Source of the DNA: an uncultured Lachnospiraceae bacterium
GTDB lineage: Bacteria > Bacillota > Clostridia > Lachnospirales > Lachnospiraceae
Direction: 5' to 3'
Assembly (NCBI GenBank): GCA_902794095.1
Contig: CADBFZ010000010.1
Span: 26,688-90,687 of the forward strand
Length of the DNA: 64,000 nucleotides
Under the pieces are notes generated by a model. It was not told the DNA's origin. It did not search any database and saw only the letters and a program-made list of their open reading frames with translations. The position numbers and the translations under genes were made by a program. Positions 1 through 8,890 of this stretch are shown one piece after another. How positions within the stretch are numbered: the stretch's first letter is position 1; each line of letters begins with the position of its first letter.

Positions 1-16
1 GATTTACGGGGTGATA

Positions 17-1123
17 TTATTCTATAACCATCGAAGCGCAGTTGATGTCTTCGAGAAGATTGTATTTCTTACCTGTCTTGAATCCGATGACAATGGGTCG
101 CATGGGATAGCCGGGATTATTGGCAACGACCTTACCCATCTCACCGTTTGAGAGCTGTACATAAGAATCAACCGGGAAGATGATGACTGAATCCATGAAG
201 CTTGAGATTGCTTTGGTATCGAGCTCTGTGGACATACCGAATATCATCTCGAGTGCTTCTCTCTTGGGGAAGCCTTTCTTATAAGGACGCTCTGTAACGA
301 GTGCATCGTAAATATCGGCTACGGCAAGGATCTTGGCAAATTTGCTGATCGCATCTCCGGTAACGCCCAGAGGATATCCTCTTCCGTTAATCTTCTCGTG
401 ATGCTGGAGAACGCCTTTCATGATGTCCTCGTTGAACGCATTCTTTTCCTTCAGGATCTTGAATCCGAATAATGAGTGCTGCTTCATGAGAGCGAATTCA
501 TCATCATCGAGTTTGCCGGGCTTATTTAAGATTTCAAGAGGGATGTTTGATTTACCGAGATCGTGAAGAAGTCCCGATACACCGATGTCCCTGATTTCTT
601 CCTGTGAGAGACCGTAATTTCTTCCGATGATCATACCCATTGTGGCTACGTCAACGGAATGTTTGAAAGTATATTCGTCACTGACCTTGATCAGGTTAAT
701 ATCGACTGCAATGGCGTTGTTTGCTTCGATTGCTTTAACAAGTTCGCCGGTTACATTATTGGTAGCTTCGAGGAAATTCTCGGATTCAACGTTGTCGTAA
801 AGGAACTGAACACCTTCGCCGACTCGTTTGATAACTTCTTTACTGAGTGAAACCTTGCTCTTATCCTCAACACGGCTCTTTTCGATTAGTTCTTTGGTAT
901 ATGCGGGAAGCTGAGCCTCGAGGGAATGGATCTCATCGGGATCCGGCTCACCCTCGGACACGTAAATGCCGCCTATTGATTTCTTCTGAAGATACTCGAT
1001 CTGGAAATCATCCAAATAAGCACCCTTCGCAATAAGTTCGCGACCGGTTTTATCAAGAATCGACTGATCGATCCTCATACCCGGCTGAAGAACTCTTGTA
1101 CTTACAAACTTGCGTTTAATCAT
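17..1123 (-). CDS. HD-GYP domain cyclic di-nucleotide phosphodiesterase
   Basis: A 368-residue protein likely to hydrolyse cyclic di-GMP or a related signal. The C-terminal half holds the HD-GYP signature: the HD pair at residues 187-188 (LLHDLGK), H216, the HH pair at 241-242 and the GRGYP box at 247-251, with an upstream conserved H near 155. The first ~110 residues resemble the small N-terminal domain often found on soluble HD-GYP proteins. No membrane segment is seen. I start at the internal ATG at 1123, which overlaps the end of the upstream PpiC-like gene by 8 bases and is preceded by GAGGGG; a longer reading frame upstream would run back into that gene. It is the last gene of an operon with ilvE. 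The substrate is inferred from the family only. Confidence 0.9.
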   Translation of the reverse strand: MIKRKFVSTRVLQPGMRIDQSILDKTGRELIAKGAYLDDFQIEYLQKKSIGGIYVSEGEPDPDEIHSLEAQLPAYTKELIEKSRVEDKSKVSLSKEVIKRVGEGVQFLYDNVESENFLEATNNVTGELVKAIEANNAIAVDINLIKVSDEYTFKHSVDVATMGMIIGRNYGLSQEEIRDIGVSGLLHDLGKSNIPLEILNKPGKLDDDEFALMKQHSLFGFKILKEKNAFNEDIMKGVLQHHEKINGRGYPLGVTGDAISKFAKILAVADIYDALVTERPYKKGFPKREALEMIFGMSTELDTKAISSFMDSVIIFPVDSYVQLSNGEMGKVVANNPGYPMRPIVIGFKTGKKYNLLEDINCASMVIE

Positions 1124-2183
1124 CCGGCCCCTCGCCATCCAAATACTCGTCGTAGATTTCAAAAAAACTGCAGGTTGTAATCTCAGGATCGTAATTAAGA
1201 GTTACTGTCTTCCAAAGTTCACTGTTTAAATTTCTGATAAGGCTTCCGACATATTCATCATATACGGATTCAAACGCTTCATCTCTGAGTCTGCGCGTTA
1301 TAAGCACTTTGTTTTCATCCGTCTGTGTTCTGTCCAGCGGAAGGATACATTGCATCAGATACAATCCGTCCGCAGTGCCCACTATATCACTGACCTCTCC
1401 GCCGGCCAGGGAGAATGCTTCCTCCTCCACCGCGATATCCATGGTTCCTTTTCCGAATGAGATGACCGATTCACCGGCCTCGTTGTATCTCATCGCTTCG
1501 GTTTCAAAATCAAGACTTCCGTCAATGATTCCTTCCCTGATACCCTGGAGCGTCTTATATACTCTTTCATAATCACTGTCCATGTATGGAATCAGCGAGT
1601 CACCGTTTTTATATGCGGTGCGCATATAGATGATCCTGACTTTGACAAATCTTGCTTCATCATCGGAGATCTCGGGGGATATGTCCTTAATGATCTCATC
1701 ATAAGCAACCTGAGCCATGGCCATCTCGTAGTACATGTTCTCAACGAGTTCCTCGGTTATTCCAAGCTCGTCGATCTCCGCCTGTGAAAGCGAAGAATAA
1801 TAGTCCATTGCAGCTTCTCTTACTGCATTTAATGTAGCGGAATCAAGTGAAAGTCCTCTGTCTTCCGCCATCAGATACATGGTTTTGATCTGTGCAAGCT
1901 GAGCAAGTGCCGTGTTCTTAACGCTCTCCTCGAATGTAACACCATCCGATGTAACGTTTCTGATTTCCTCACCGAAGACATTCTCATAAGTCTTCTGGAT
2001 ATTGGTTATGTAGATCATCAGTTCCTGCAAGCTGCAGCTTTCACTGCCGACGATAAAAACCTCGTCCTTGTTGAAACCGGTGGTAAGCACGACCTGTGCC
2101 TTGCCACAGCCCGCTAAAAGGCAGATGGCAAGGAACGCACATAAGGCCGGCATTAATTTTTTCCGTAAAATATATCGAAACAT
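1116..2183 (-). CDS. PpiC/SurA-like peptidyl-prolyl isomerase lipoprotein
   Basis: About 355 residues. It opens with a lipoprotein signal: basic MFRYILRKKL, a hydrophobic stretch, and the lipobox LLAGC with the lipidated cysteine at residue 26. The middle is alpha-helical and SurA/PrsA-like. A parvulin-like region lies roughly at residues 180-290, including the IIYMRT strand and a late GEVSDIVGTADGLYLMQ motif typical of the PpiC fold. It probably helps fold exported proteins at the outer face of the membrane, like PrsA. The longer frame would begin at a TTG at 2201 inside the ilvE stop; the ATG at 2183 sits immediately before a normal signal peptide, so I prefer it. It lies between ilvE and the HD-GYP gene in one transcript. 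Catalytic activity is uncertain because the parvulin domain is divergent. Confidence 0.8.
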   Translation of the reverse strand: MFRYILRKKLMPALCAFLAICLLAGCGKAQVVLTTGFNKDEVFIVGSESCSLQELMIYITNIQKTYENVFGEEIRNVTSDGVTFEESVKNTALAQLAQIKTMYLMAEDRGLSLDSATLNAVREAAMDYYSSLSQAEIDELGITEELVENMYYEMAMAQVAYDEIIKDISPEISDDEARFVKVRIIYMRTAYKNGDSLIPYMDSDYERVYKTLQGIREGIIDGSLDFETEAMRYNEAGESVISFGKGTMDIAVEEEAFSLAGGEVSDIVGTADGLYLMQCILPLDRTQTDENKVLITRRLRDEAFESVYDEYVGSLIRNLNSELWKTVTLNYDPEITTCSFFEIYDEYLDGEGPDD

Positions 2184-2197
2184 AAATCCGGATCGGA

Positions 2198-3226
2198 TCA
2201 AATCTTAATCTCGTGAACCCATCCTTCGGGAGCTTCTAAGCGACCCATCTGAATTCCGGTGAGGGTGTCGTAGAGCTTCTTGGTAACAGGTCCCATCTCT
2301 TCCATTCCGCTGGGGAAGCAGATCTCTTTGCCGTGATCGTTGATCTTGCCGACAGGAGAGATAACTGCTGCGGTTCCGCAAAGTCCGCACTCTGCCATAT
2401 CCGCAACTTCCTCGAGAGTGATCTCTCTCTCCTCAGCTTCAAGTCCGAGATAATCTCTTGCAACCTGGATAAGGCTTCTTCTGGTGATTGAAGGAAGAAT
2501 GCTGTTTGACTTGGGAGTAACAACCTTGCCGTCCTTGGTTACGAACAGGAAGTTTGCACCGCCGGTCTCCTCAACCTTGGTTCTGGTAGCGGCATCGAGG
2601 TACATATTCTCGGCGAATCCCTCTTCATGAGCGGTAACGATTGCGTGAAGGCTCATTGCATAGTTGAGACCTGCCTTGATGTTTCCGGTTCCGTGAGGTG
2701 CCGCACGGTCGAAATCGGATACCTTGATAACGATGGGCTTAGCGCCTCCCTTGAAGTAAGGTCCTACGGGAGTTACAAGGATTCTGAACTGATACTCGTC
2801 AGCGGGCTTAACGCCGATAACAGGGTTGGATCCGAACATGTAAGGTCTGACATAGAGAGTAGCACCGCTTCCGTAAGGAGGTACGAATGCTGCGTTTGCC
2901 TTAATGGTCTTCTCAACTGCTTCGATGAATCTTCCATCGGGAAGAGTAGGCATCTCGAGTCTTGCAGCAGACTGATTGAGACGCTCAGCGTTAAGGTCGG
3001 GGCGGAAAGTTACAATACGTCCGTCCTCGGTGGTATATGCTTTAAGTCCTTCAAATACGGTCTGTGCGTACTGAAGAACGCCTGCGCACTCGTTAAGCAC
3101 GACCTTATCGTCTGTGGTAATCTCACCGTCATCCCACTTGCCGTCCTTAAAGTTAGAGACGTAGCGATAATCGGTTTTGATATAACCAAATCCTAAGTTT
3201 CCCCAATCAATATCTTTCTTTTCCAT
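2198..3226 (-). CDS. ilvE: Branched-chain amino acid aminotransferase
   Basis: A 342-residue fold-type IV PLP enzyme that moves the amino group between glutamate and the branched-chain 2-oxo acids, the last step of Val, Leu and Ile synthesis. The PLP lysine is K184 in the GNIKAGLNYA context. The FEGLKAY motif near 59-65, the YVRPYMFG motif near 125-132 and the late GTAAVISPVG motif, which contacts the cofactor phosphate, are all intact. Length matches the long (BCAT) class. The start has AAGGCGG upstream. It is the first gene of a three-gene run with a PpiC-like lipoprotein and an HD-GYP protein, transcribed from a promoter at 3273-3301. The leader is too short for a T-box, so no tRNA-sensing control is visible. 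Confidence 0.97.
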   Translation of the reverse strand: MEKKDIDWGNLGFGYIKTDYRYVSNFKDGKWDDGEITTDDKVVLNECAGVLQYAQTVFEGLKAYTTEDGRIVTFRPDLNAERLNQSAARLEMPTLPDGRFIEAVEKTIKANAAFVPPYGSGATLYVRPYMFGSNPVIGVKPADEYQFRILVTPVGPYFKGGAKPIVIKVSDFDRAAPHGTGNIKAGLNYAMSLHAIVTAHEEGFAENMYLDAATRTKVEETGGANFLFVTKDGKVVTPKSNSILPSITRRSLIQVARDYLGLEAEEREITLEEVADMAECGLCGTAAVISPVGKINDHGKEICFPSGMEEMGPVTKKLYDTLTGIQMGRLEAPEGWVHEIKI

Positions 3227-3272
3227 TCAGATCCGCCTTCTTTCTATAGAAATTTAAAAAAAACTTTAAAAT

Positions 3273-3301
3273 ATTTTAGCACAACGCGGTTTTTGGTACA
3301 A
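3273..3301 (-). promoter_or_regulatory. Probable sigma-A promoter of ilvE
   Basis: On the minus strand TTGTAC (3301-3296) and TAAAAT (3278-3273) are separated by 17 bases and lie about 45 bases before the ilvE start. The same bases contain a plus-strand TACAAT (3297-3302) that could serve the divergent lipoprotein gene, so the two promoters would overlap and compete. The plus-strand -35 is poor. Confidence 0.6.
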
Positions 3302-3339
3302 TAATCTATGTATTTACTACTTTTGAGGGAAATTTGGAA

Positions 3340-4551
3340 ATGAAAATCTGTAAGAAAATAAACCTTTCGCTGATATCAGCGTTTCTGATGCTGTCTATGG
3401 GCGCATGTTCGCAATCTCCTGCAGTGCCCGTCCAGACTACAAATACCACAAATACCGAAGAAACTGTATCACCTGTGGCTGAGCCGGAACCCGAACCCGA
3501 GCCTTCCCCCGAGGAAATCCTCCCCGTAACCGTCGAGATCTTGGGAAAAGAATACGAAGAAAGCACCACCTACCTTGATCTGTCCGATATGCATCCCGAA
3601 GATATCTCGGAAGTATCGGAGAAAATGGCTGAGCTTCCTGAACTTGCGGAAGTTAATCTGATGGTCGAAGGAAATGAACCGCTCCTCTCCCTTCCCGCGG
3701 TTTGCGTACTTAAAGAGGCTCACCCGAATGTTCATTTCATCTATGAATTCGACATGTATGAGCAGCACCTGACCACAGAAGATGCCGAAGTATGCTATGT
3801 GAAGGCTGAAATCGGAAATGAGGGCGAGGAAACCATACGCCAGGCTCTTACGGTACTTGATAAATGTGAATACTTCCTGCTTGATGATTGCGGAATAGAT
3901 GATGAGATAATGGCAAAGATCCGTGAGGATTTCCCTAAGACCAAGGTTGTATGGAGAGTACATGTGGGCTGGAAATCAGCGCTTACGGACGATCAGGTCA
4001 TCCGTATGACCCATGGGATCAATGACTCCATGACAGGACCTTTGAAATACTGCAACGAGGTCATCTATATGGATCTCGGCCACGATGCGGGCATTACCGA
4101 TATTTCATTTATTGAAAACATGCCGGACCTTGAATGTCTTATTTTGTCGGATGCGCAGTTTACGGATCTGACTCCGCTTACAGGCTGCAGCAAGCTCACA
4201 TGGCTTGAACTTGTAAGCTGCTATCATATACAGAACCTGCCAATTATCGCGGATATGGAATCGATCAAGTATCTCAACATCAGCTATACCCGCACAAGCG
4301 ATATCAGCGGAATCATAGATATGAATCTTGACCGCTTCAGCTGCATCGGAAATCCTTTATCAAGAGATTCATTCGATGAATACGCAGAGGCACATCCCGA
4401 TTGCATATGCGTTTACAGCGGTAATCCTTACGGATACGGATGGAGATACAACGACTACGGATACACCTTCTTCGATTATTACGCAAGAATGCGTGAAGTA
4501 TTCAGATATACGGAAGGAAGCCCCGGCGGATTCAAGATGCCGGAGGAATAG
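3340..4551 (+). CDS. Leucine-rich-repeat lipoprotein of unknown function
   Basis: A 403-residue exported lipoprotein. It has a basic start, a hydrophobic core and a lipobox ending SMGAC near residue 22. A short Thr/Asn linker and an acidic-proline spacer (repeated Glu-Pro, about residues 47-58) follow. The rest is a leucine-rich-repeat domain: units such as YLDLSDM, YMDLGHDAGITDISF, CLILSDAQFTDLTPL and YLNISYTRTSDISG repeat with a spacing of about 20-25 residues. The C-terminus is rich in Gly and Tyr. The ATG at 3340 is preceded by GAGGGA at a good distance; a TTG two codons earlier is less likely. It probably sits on the outer membrane face and binds protein or glycan. It diverges from ilvE and is followed by an unusual folded region at 4556-4709. 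Confidence 0.82.
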   Translation: MKICKKINLSLISAFLMLSMGACSQSPAVPVQTTNTTNTEETVSPVAEPEPEPEPSPEEILPVTVEILGKEYEESTTYLDLSDMHPEDISEVSEKMAELPELAEVNLMVEGNEPLLSLPAVCVLKEAHPNVHFIYEFDMYEQHLTTEDAEVCYVKAEIGNEGEETIRQALTVLDKCEYFLLDDCGIDDEIMAKIREDFPKTKVVWRVHVGWKSALTDDQVIRMTHGINDSMTGPLKYCNEVIYMDLGHDAGITDISFIENMPDLECLILSDAQFTDLTPLTGCSKLTWLELVSCYHIQNLPIIADMESIKYLNISYTRTSDISGIIDMNLDRFSCIGNPLSRDSFDEYAEAHPDCICVYSGNPYGYGWRYNDYGYTFFDYYARMREVFRYTEGSPGGFKMPEE

Positions 4552-4555
4552 TGAC

Positions 4556-4709
4556 GGTTCCTGCATTCCTGGGGTCCTGCCGTGGCGCACGACTGTCTCG
4601 CTTTTCGGGATCAAGCGGCCATAGAACCTTGATAGTTTTACCTCATGCCGCAGACCACCGAAGTCTCGACAGCTCATGCATCCACGTCACCCCGCGGAAT
4701 GCAGGAGCC
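4556..4709. other. Long imperfect inverted repeat, possible structured RNA or small mobile remnant
   Basis: Between two convergent genes the sequence can fold on itself almost end to end. Bases 4556-4569 pair with 4696-4709 (14 pairs, one G-U), 4571-4575 with 4689-4693, 4581-4585 with 4682-4686, 4587-4589 with 4677-4679, 4593-4597 with 4668-4672 and 4604-4608 with 4658-4662. A further small hairpin (4610-4615 with 4628-4633) caps the rod. It ends just before the terminator at 4729-4753, so on the plus strand it would be a 3' UTR. It does not match the conserved cores I know for 6S, SRP or RNase P RNA. It could be a regulatory RNA, an mRNA-stabilising tail or a decayed miniature transposable element. 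Confidence 0.45.
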
Positions 4710-4724
4710 TTCTCTTCTGTCATC

Positions 4725-4753
4725 AAAAAAGCCTGAAGCTATGCTTCAGGCTT
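4725..4753. terminator. Bidirectional rho-independent terminator
   Basis: AAGCCTGAAGC (4729-4739) and GCTTCAGGCTT (4743-4753) form an 11-pair stem with a 3-base loop. On the minus strand it is followed by six T (complement of 4725-4730) and on the plus strand by a T-rich tract. It overlaps the dfrA stop codon, so the last dfrA codons are part of the stem, and it serves both convergent genes. Confidence 0.9.
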
Positions 4754-5237
4754 TCTTTCTCTCATATGTTACGAAGTGATAAGTCAGATCAAATGATGTC
4801 ATCTCATCGGATGTGTTAGTAATCTCCCACTCTTCATCGGCATCAAGATCATGGAAGTAAGTGTCTGCTTCAAATGCATGATCGATGCGGGTTACGATTG
4901 CTTTGTCGCAATAAGGAAGAAGCTGATCGTAGATGGTGCCTCCACCGATTACAAAAACTTCATCATCGATTTCTTTAACCATCTCAAGAAGTTCATCAAC
5001 GCTGTGAGCTACCTTCGCTCCCTCAACGGCATATTCGGGATCACGGCTCATGATGATGTTGGTTCTGTTCTTAAGAGGAAGTCCTCCGGGAAATGTGCAA
5101 AGAGTCTTTCTACCGAGGATGACCGTATGTCCGGTGGTCAGCTCTTTAAAGTTCTTGTGATCTTCCTTGATCCTTACCAGAAGATCGTCTTTATTACCGA
5201 TCGCCCAGTTGGTATCTGCAGCAACAATTATAGTCAT
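4746..5237 (-). CDS. dfrA: Dihydrofolate reductase
   Basis: A 163-residue enzyme that reduces dihydrofolate to tetrahydrofolate with NADPH. It starts with MTIIVAADTNWAIGNKDDLL, the usual first strand and Met20-type loop. The NADPH site shows in VILGRKTLCTFPGGLPLKNR, and VFVIGGGTIYDQLLPYCDKAIVTRI is the family GG..IY..LLP motif. The active-site acid is in the KEDHKNFK helix. Length is normal. It lies 14 bases after thyA, the usual pairing because thymidylate synthase produces the dihydrofolate that this enzyme recycles. It is the last gene of a long operon and ends in a terminator stem. Confidence 0.97.
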   Translation of the reverse strand: MTIIVAADTNWAIGNKDDLLVRIKEDHKNFKELTTGHTVILGRKTLCTFPGGLPLKNRTNIIMSRDPEYAVEGAKVAHSVDELLEMVKEIDDEVFVIGGGTIYDQLLPYCDKAIVTRIDHAFEADTYFHDLDADEEWEITNTSDEMTSFDLTYHFVTYERKKA

Positions 5238-5251
5238 TTAAAACCTCACAC

Positions 5252-6100
5252 TTAAATTGCAATGGGAATATTCTTGATCTGCTCGTGATGCTGATAATTC
5301 TCAAGTGATACATCATCTGATGTGAACTTGTAGAAATCATGTACATCTGGGTTCAGGATGAACTTGGGAGCAGGCAAAGGTTCTCTTTTTAACATCTCTT
5401 CAATGAGAGGAATATGTCTGTCGTAAATGTGGCAGTCAGCGATTACGTGAACGAGTTCTCCGACTCTCATATCACAAACCTGCGCAAGCATGTGGACGAG
5501 AACCGCATACTGAACGATGTTCCAGTTATTAGCTGCAAGCATGTCCTGTGAACGCTGGTTGAGGATTGCATTCAGAGTGAGCTTATCGTCTCCGTCCTTC
5601 TGGGTAACGTTAAAAGTCATGGAGTATGCACAAGGATAAAGATTCATCTCGTGAAGATCCTGGAATACATAGATGTTGGTCAGGATTCTTCTGGAGAAAG
5701 GATTGTGCTTAAGGTCATAGATTACTCTATCAACCTGATCCATCTTGCCTTCGGGATAGTCGTGCTTAACAGCCATCTGATATCCGTATGCCTTACCGAT
5801 GGAGCCGTCCTCATCCGCCCACTCATCCCAGATATGTGAATGAAGGTCATGGATGTTGTTGCTCTTTCTCTGCCATATCCAAAGAAGCTCATCCGTAGCG
5901 GATTTAAGTCCTGTACGGCGGAGAGTCATAATGGGAAATTCCTTGGACAGATCGTATCTGTTAACCACACCGAATTTCTTGATGGTATATGCGGGAGTTC
6001 CGTCTTCCCAGTGAGGTCTTACTTTCTGACCTTCAGTGCTGGTACCGTTCTCGAGAATGTCCCTGCATGTTTCTTTGAATACTTCATCTGCATAACTCAT
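5252..6100 (-). CDS. thyA: Thymidylate synthase
   Basis: A 282-residue enzyme that methylates dUMP to dTMP using methylene-tetrahydrofolate. The nucleophile is C157 in LYPCAYS, in place of the more common PCH. The substrate-binding segment NQRSQDMLAANNWN (181-194) differs from the Escherichia coli RSCDVFLGLPFN form and fits a variant ThyA class common in clostridia. The N-terminal folate and phosphate region PIMTLRRTGLKSA is intact. It starts 17 bases after the beta-CASP nuclease and precedes dfrA by 14 bases. Its start is preceded by AAAGGTGG. With dfrA it forms the thymidylate cycle. Confidence 0.96.
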   Translation of the reverse strand: MSYADEVFKETCRDILENGTSTEGQKVRPHWEDGTPAYTIKKFGVVNRYDLSKEFPIMTLRRTGLKSATDELLWIWQRKSNNIHDLHSHIWDEWADEDGSIGKAYGYQMAVKHDYPEGKMDQVDRVIYDLKHNPFSRRILTNIYVFQDLHEMNLYPCAYSMTFNVTQKDGDDKLTLNAILNQRSQDMLAANNWNIVQYAVLVHMLAQVCDMRVGELVHVIADCHIYDRHIPLIEEMLKREPLPAPKFILNPDVHDFYKFTSDDVSLENYQHHEQIKNIPIAI

Positions 6101-6117
6101 ACGTGTATAACCACCTT

Positions 6118-7728
6118 TTATTTCCTGTCATCATACTTCTCGCAAAGAGCAGTAATCTGGTCTGCGAACTTTCCGACATCCTTGTTGGGATATCCTTCCA
6201 TGTTTTTGATGATGGCCATAAGTCTCTGACCTGCGGCAACAAGACGTGCATAAACGCCGGATACGCCCTTGCCTGCAGCCTTCTTGACCTTCTTGACGGG
6301 CTCGGCTTCGTAGATAAATCTTCCTGCTGCAAGATCGAATTCAGATCCGCTGTAAGGAGCTACCGCACGCTGCCCGTACTCTATCTTAAGTGTCTCGGCA
6401 AACTGCGTTGCAACCGCATCTTCACCGTGAACTATAAATACCTTCTTAGGCTTTTCGGTAAACTGTGAGATCCACCAGATAAGTCCCGATTTACCCGCAT
6501 GTCCCGAAAGACCCTTAAGCTGCTTTATCTGCGCTCTTATCTCGATCTCTTCACCAAAGAGCTTAACAGTCTCCGCGCCTTCAACGATTGCTCTTCCTAA
6601 GGTTCCGTTTGCCTGATAACCTACGAACAGGATCGTACATTCGGGTCTCCAGAGATTATGCTTTAAATGGTGTCTTATACGTCCCGCTTCGCACATACCG
6701 GAAGCAGAGATTATAACCTTGGGCTCTTCGATGAAATTGATGTTCTTCGACTCATCGCTCGTGATCGCAAGCTTCAGTCCCGCAAAAGAAATCGGGTTAA
6801 TGCCCTGCTTTACAAGCTCCATGGCTGTTTCGGAGAAACAATCCATACGGTTTGCAGTGAAGATCTCGGTTGCATCTACCGCAAGAGGCGAGTCGACATA
6901 TACCGCGAAATTTTCGTGTCCCTTTATTCTCTTACCGACCTTGATCCTTCTGAGGTAATACAGAAGTTCCTGGGTACGGCCTACTGCAAAAGAAGGAATT
7001 ACGACGTTTCCGCCTTTATCAAATGTCTCCTGGATGATATTTGCAAGCTCTGTTTCGAAATCAGTTTCTACGGGAGGATGATCTCTGTCGCCGTATGTGG
7101 ATTCCATGACGACGTAATCAGCTTCTGCAGTGGGCTTGGGATCCTTGATAAGGATCTGTCCGCTGTTTCCGATATCTCCTGAAAATACTATCTTCTTGGA
7201 ATTATCATCTTCGGTTATCCATACCTCGATACTTGCAGAACCGAGGAGATGTCCGATATCAGTAAATCTGATCTGGATGCCGTCGCAAATATCGACAACA
7301 GTGTCATAATGACAGGCTACCAGTCTTCTGATCGCACCTTCGGCATCTTCCATGGTGTAGAGAGGCTCTACAATAGGCATGTCCTTGGTACGGCGTCCTT
7401 TTCTGTTCTTGTACTCGGCATCCATTAACTGGATGTGAGCACAGTCACGAAGCATTATAGAGCAAAGATCGCATGTTGCATCCGTTGCAAAGATCTGACC
7501 TCTGAATCCCCTTGCATAGAGAAGAGGTAAAAGTCCCGAGTGATCGATATGCGCATGAGTTAAGAATACATAATCGACCTGCGCTTCGGGTACTGGAAGA
7601 GGAACATTTTCGAAAGTATCGATTCCCTGCTCCATACCGCAGTCAACAAGAATGTTCTTGCCGCATGCCTGCAGGTAATGACAGCTTCCCGTTACTTCAT
7701 GAGCTGCTCCGACAAATATAAGCTTCAT
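6118..7728 (-). CDS. MBL-fold beta-CASP ribonuclease family protein
   Basis: A 536-residue metallo-beta-lactamase protein of the beta-CASP/KH-less YSH1-like type, expected to cut RNA. The first zinc motif is HAHIDH at 58-63. Further metal ligands are in TDIGHLLGSA and in FSGDIGN. The ESTYGDRDH segment, the beta-CASP motif GRTQELLYYL, SASGMCEAGRIRHHLKHN and the late GLSGHAG histidine follow in the expected order. About 70 residues at the C-terminus extend past the catalytic core and contain a Lys/Ala-rich linker and a helix. No signal peptide is present. It sits between an envelope-gene block and thyA with short gaps, so co-transcription is likely. The physiological substrate is unknown. Confidence 0.9.
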   Translation of the reverse strand: MKLIFVGAAHEVTGSCHYLQACGKNILVDCGMEQGIDTFENVPLPVPEAQVDYVFLTHAHIDHSGLLPLLYARGFRGQIFATDATCDLCSIMLRDCAHIQLMDAEYKNRKGRRTKDMPIVEPLYTMEDAEGAIRRLVACHYDTVVDICDGIQIRFTDIGHLLGSASIEVWITEDDNSKKIVFSGDIGNSGQILIKDPKPTAEADYVVMESTYGDRDHPPVETDFETELANIIQETFDKGGNVVIPSFAVGRTQELLYYLRRIKVGKRIKGHENFAVYVDSPLAVDATEIFTANRMDCFSETAMELVKQGINPISFAGLKLAITSDESKNINFIEEPKVIISASGMCEAGRIRHHLKHNLWRPECTILFVGYQANGTLGRAIVEGAETVKLFGEEIEIRAQIKQLKGLSGHAGKSGLIWWISQFTEKPKKVFIVHGEDAVATQFAETLKIEYGQRAVAPYSGSEFDLAAGRFIYEAEPVKKVKKAAGKGVSGVYARLVAAGQRLMAIIKNMEGYPNKDVGKFADQITALCEKYDDRK

Positions 7729-7750
7729 AGACTGCCTCCTTAAAAAGAAG

Positions 7751-8890
7751 TTAATCCGTTATACCGGCATCTTCCAAAGATCTGGGTTCCTGTCTGGGAA
7801 CATCCGCAAGATACCAGGTACCGTTCTGCTTAATGAAAACCCAAACCGCATCACTGCCTTCGTTCTTGGTCTGGTATGCGGTTGAATTGAATCTGACAAC
7901 CAGGTCGAAAGTGATGTTGGCAGATACGCAGTTGTCGCAATAGGTAATGAAATTGTTTGCGCTCACATTGTAGTAATCGTAAGAAGTGATATGTGAGGTG
8001 GGATAGAAATTCGTCATCGCCGTTGAAAGCGAAGCTCTGTATTCCGAATCGGGAAGCAGGTAGTTATATACCGAACCCGAATTAACTCCGATGAAATGCT
8101 TTCCGTATGCTTCAACGATGGTGGGAATAAGTGCATTGATCTCCGCGATCACATCTGCATCGGTCTGGAGGGTGGCACTGTAATTGGTTCCCTCACAGTC
8201 AAGATCTACGGGAGTTCCGTCTGCTGTTCTTGCGGATACTACGGGATCGTTCCAAAGCCCCTTTACGGAATAAGTGGTGAAGGTGGGAACATAGGTCATG
8301 TAGGATGTAACATTTGAGATTATATCGATTCCGTTAACAACAGCATTTCCGTTCTCGTCCTTTTTGATATCGGCAGAAGTAAGATCTCTTCCCGATACAT
8401 TGACGATAAAGTCAGAAGGAACGGTGATGGTATATTCATCATTCGACATAAGATACTGATCGGGATAGAACTTGTCGCATCCCCAGATATCCATATCGTA
8501 GTCATTCTGTCCGATAACTCTGAGAGTTACGTCGGTAACAGGCTCTCCTGCTGCCTTGATGACATATCTGGGAACTTCTGCAGATGACTGAGATGACTCT
8601 TCGATGGTGATCTCTTTTCCGACGATGAGTTCTTTGATATGTGCTTCGTAATCGAAGATGTTGTAATAAACGGATTCGGTTACGAGGTTTTCACCGCTCA
8701 TAACTTCTTCAATTGCACCGCTTTCGAATGCTGCTCTTACTTCTGCAATTCCGGTTGCGGGAAGTGCTGACTCGTATGCTGCCAGATATCCGTTAAACCA
8801 GCGAAGGAAGAAAAAGATTCCTACAAGTCCGAGCAGAAAATATATTAAAAGTCCAATCTTAAAAAAGCTTTTTTTCTTACCGTTACTCAT
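7751..8890 (-). CDS. Membrane-anchored extracellular protein of unknown function
   Basis: A 379-residue protein with one N-terminal membrane segment (about residues 12-32) after the basic start MSNGKKKSF, then an external domain with no cysteine motif and many Ser, Thr, Asp and Tyr residues. I do not recognise the fold with confidence. The last ~100 residues (YNVSANNFITYCDN through WVFIKQNGTWYLADVPR) look like an NTF2-like or similar cystatin-type beta-rich end, with aromatic residues near the terminus. Its start overlaps the stop of the phosphodiester glycosidase gene by one base, so the two are surely translated together. From context it may act on or guide the same cell-surface polymer. 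Confidence 0.7.
   Translation of the reverse strand: MSNGKKKSFFKIGLLIYFLLGLVGIFFFLRWFNGYLAAYESALPATGIAEVRAAFESGAIEEVMSGENLVTESVYYNIFDYEAHIKELIVGKEITIEESSQSSAEVPRYVIKAAGEPVTDVTLRVIGQNDYDMDIWGCDKFYPDQYLMSNDEYTITVPSDFIVNVSGRDLTSADIKKDENGNAVVNGIDIISNVTSYMTYVPTFTTYSVKGLWNDPVVSARTADGTPVDLDCEGTNYSATLQTDADVIAEINALIPTIVEAYGKHFIGVNSGSVYNYLLPDSEYRASLSTAMTNFYPTSHITSYDYYNVSANNFITYCDNCVSANITFDLVVRFNSTAYQTKNEGSDAVWVFIKQNGTWYLADVPRQEPRSLEDAGITD

Noticed and set aside
3227..3339. T-box riboswitch before ilvE
   Set aside because: The promoter leaves a leader of only about 40 bases, far too short.
4556..4709. 6S, SRP or RNase P RNA
   Set aside because: The rod shape suggested 6S or SRP RNA, but the conserved core of each (for SRP the GGAAGGAAGC loop region) is missing.
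4551..4736. A 61-codon plus-strand frame after the lipoprotein gene
   Set aside because: It lies on the self-pairing region, has no ribosome site or protein-like composition, and the pairing explains the sequence better.
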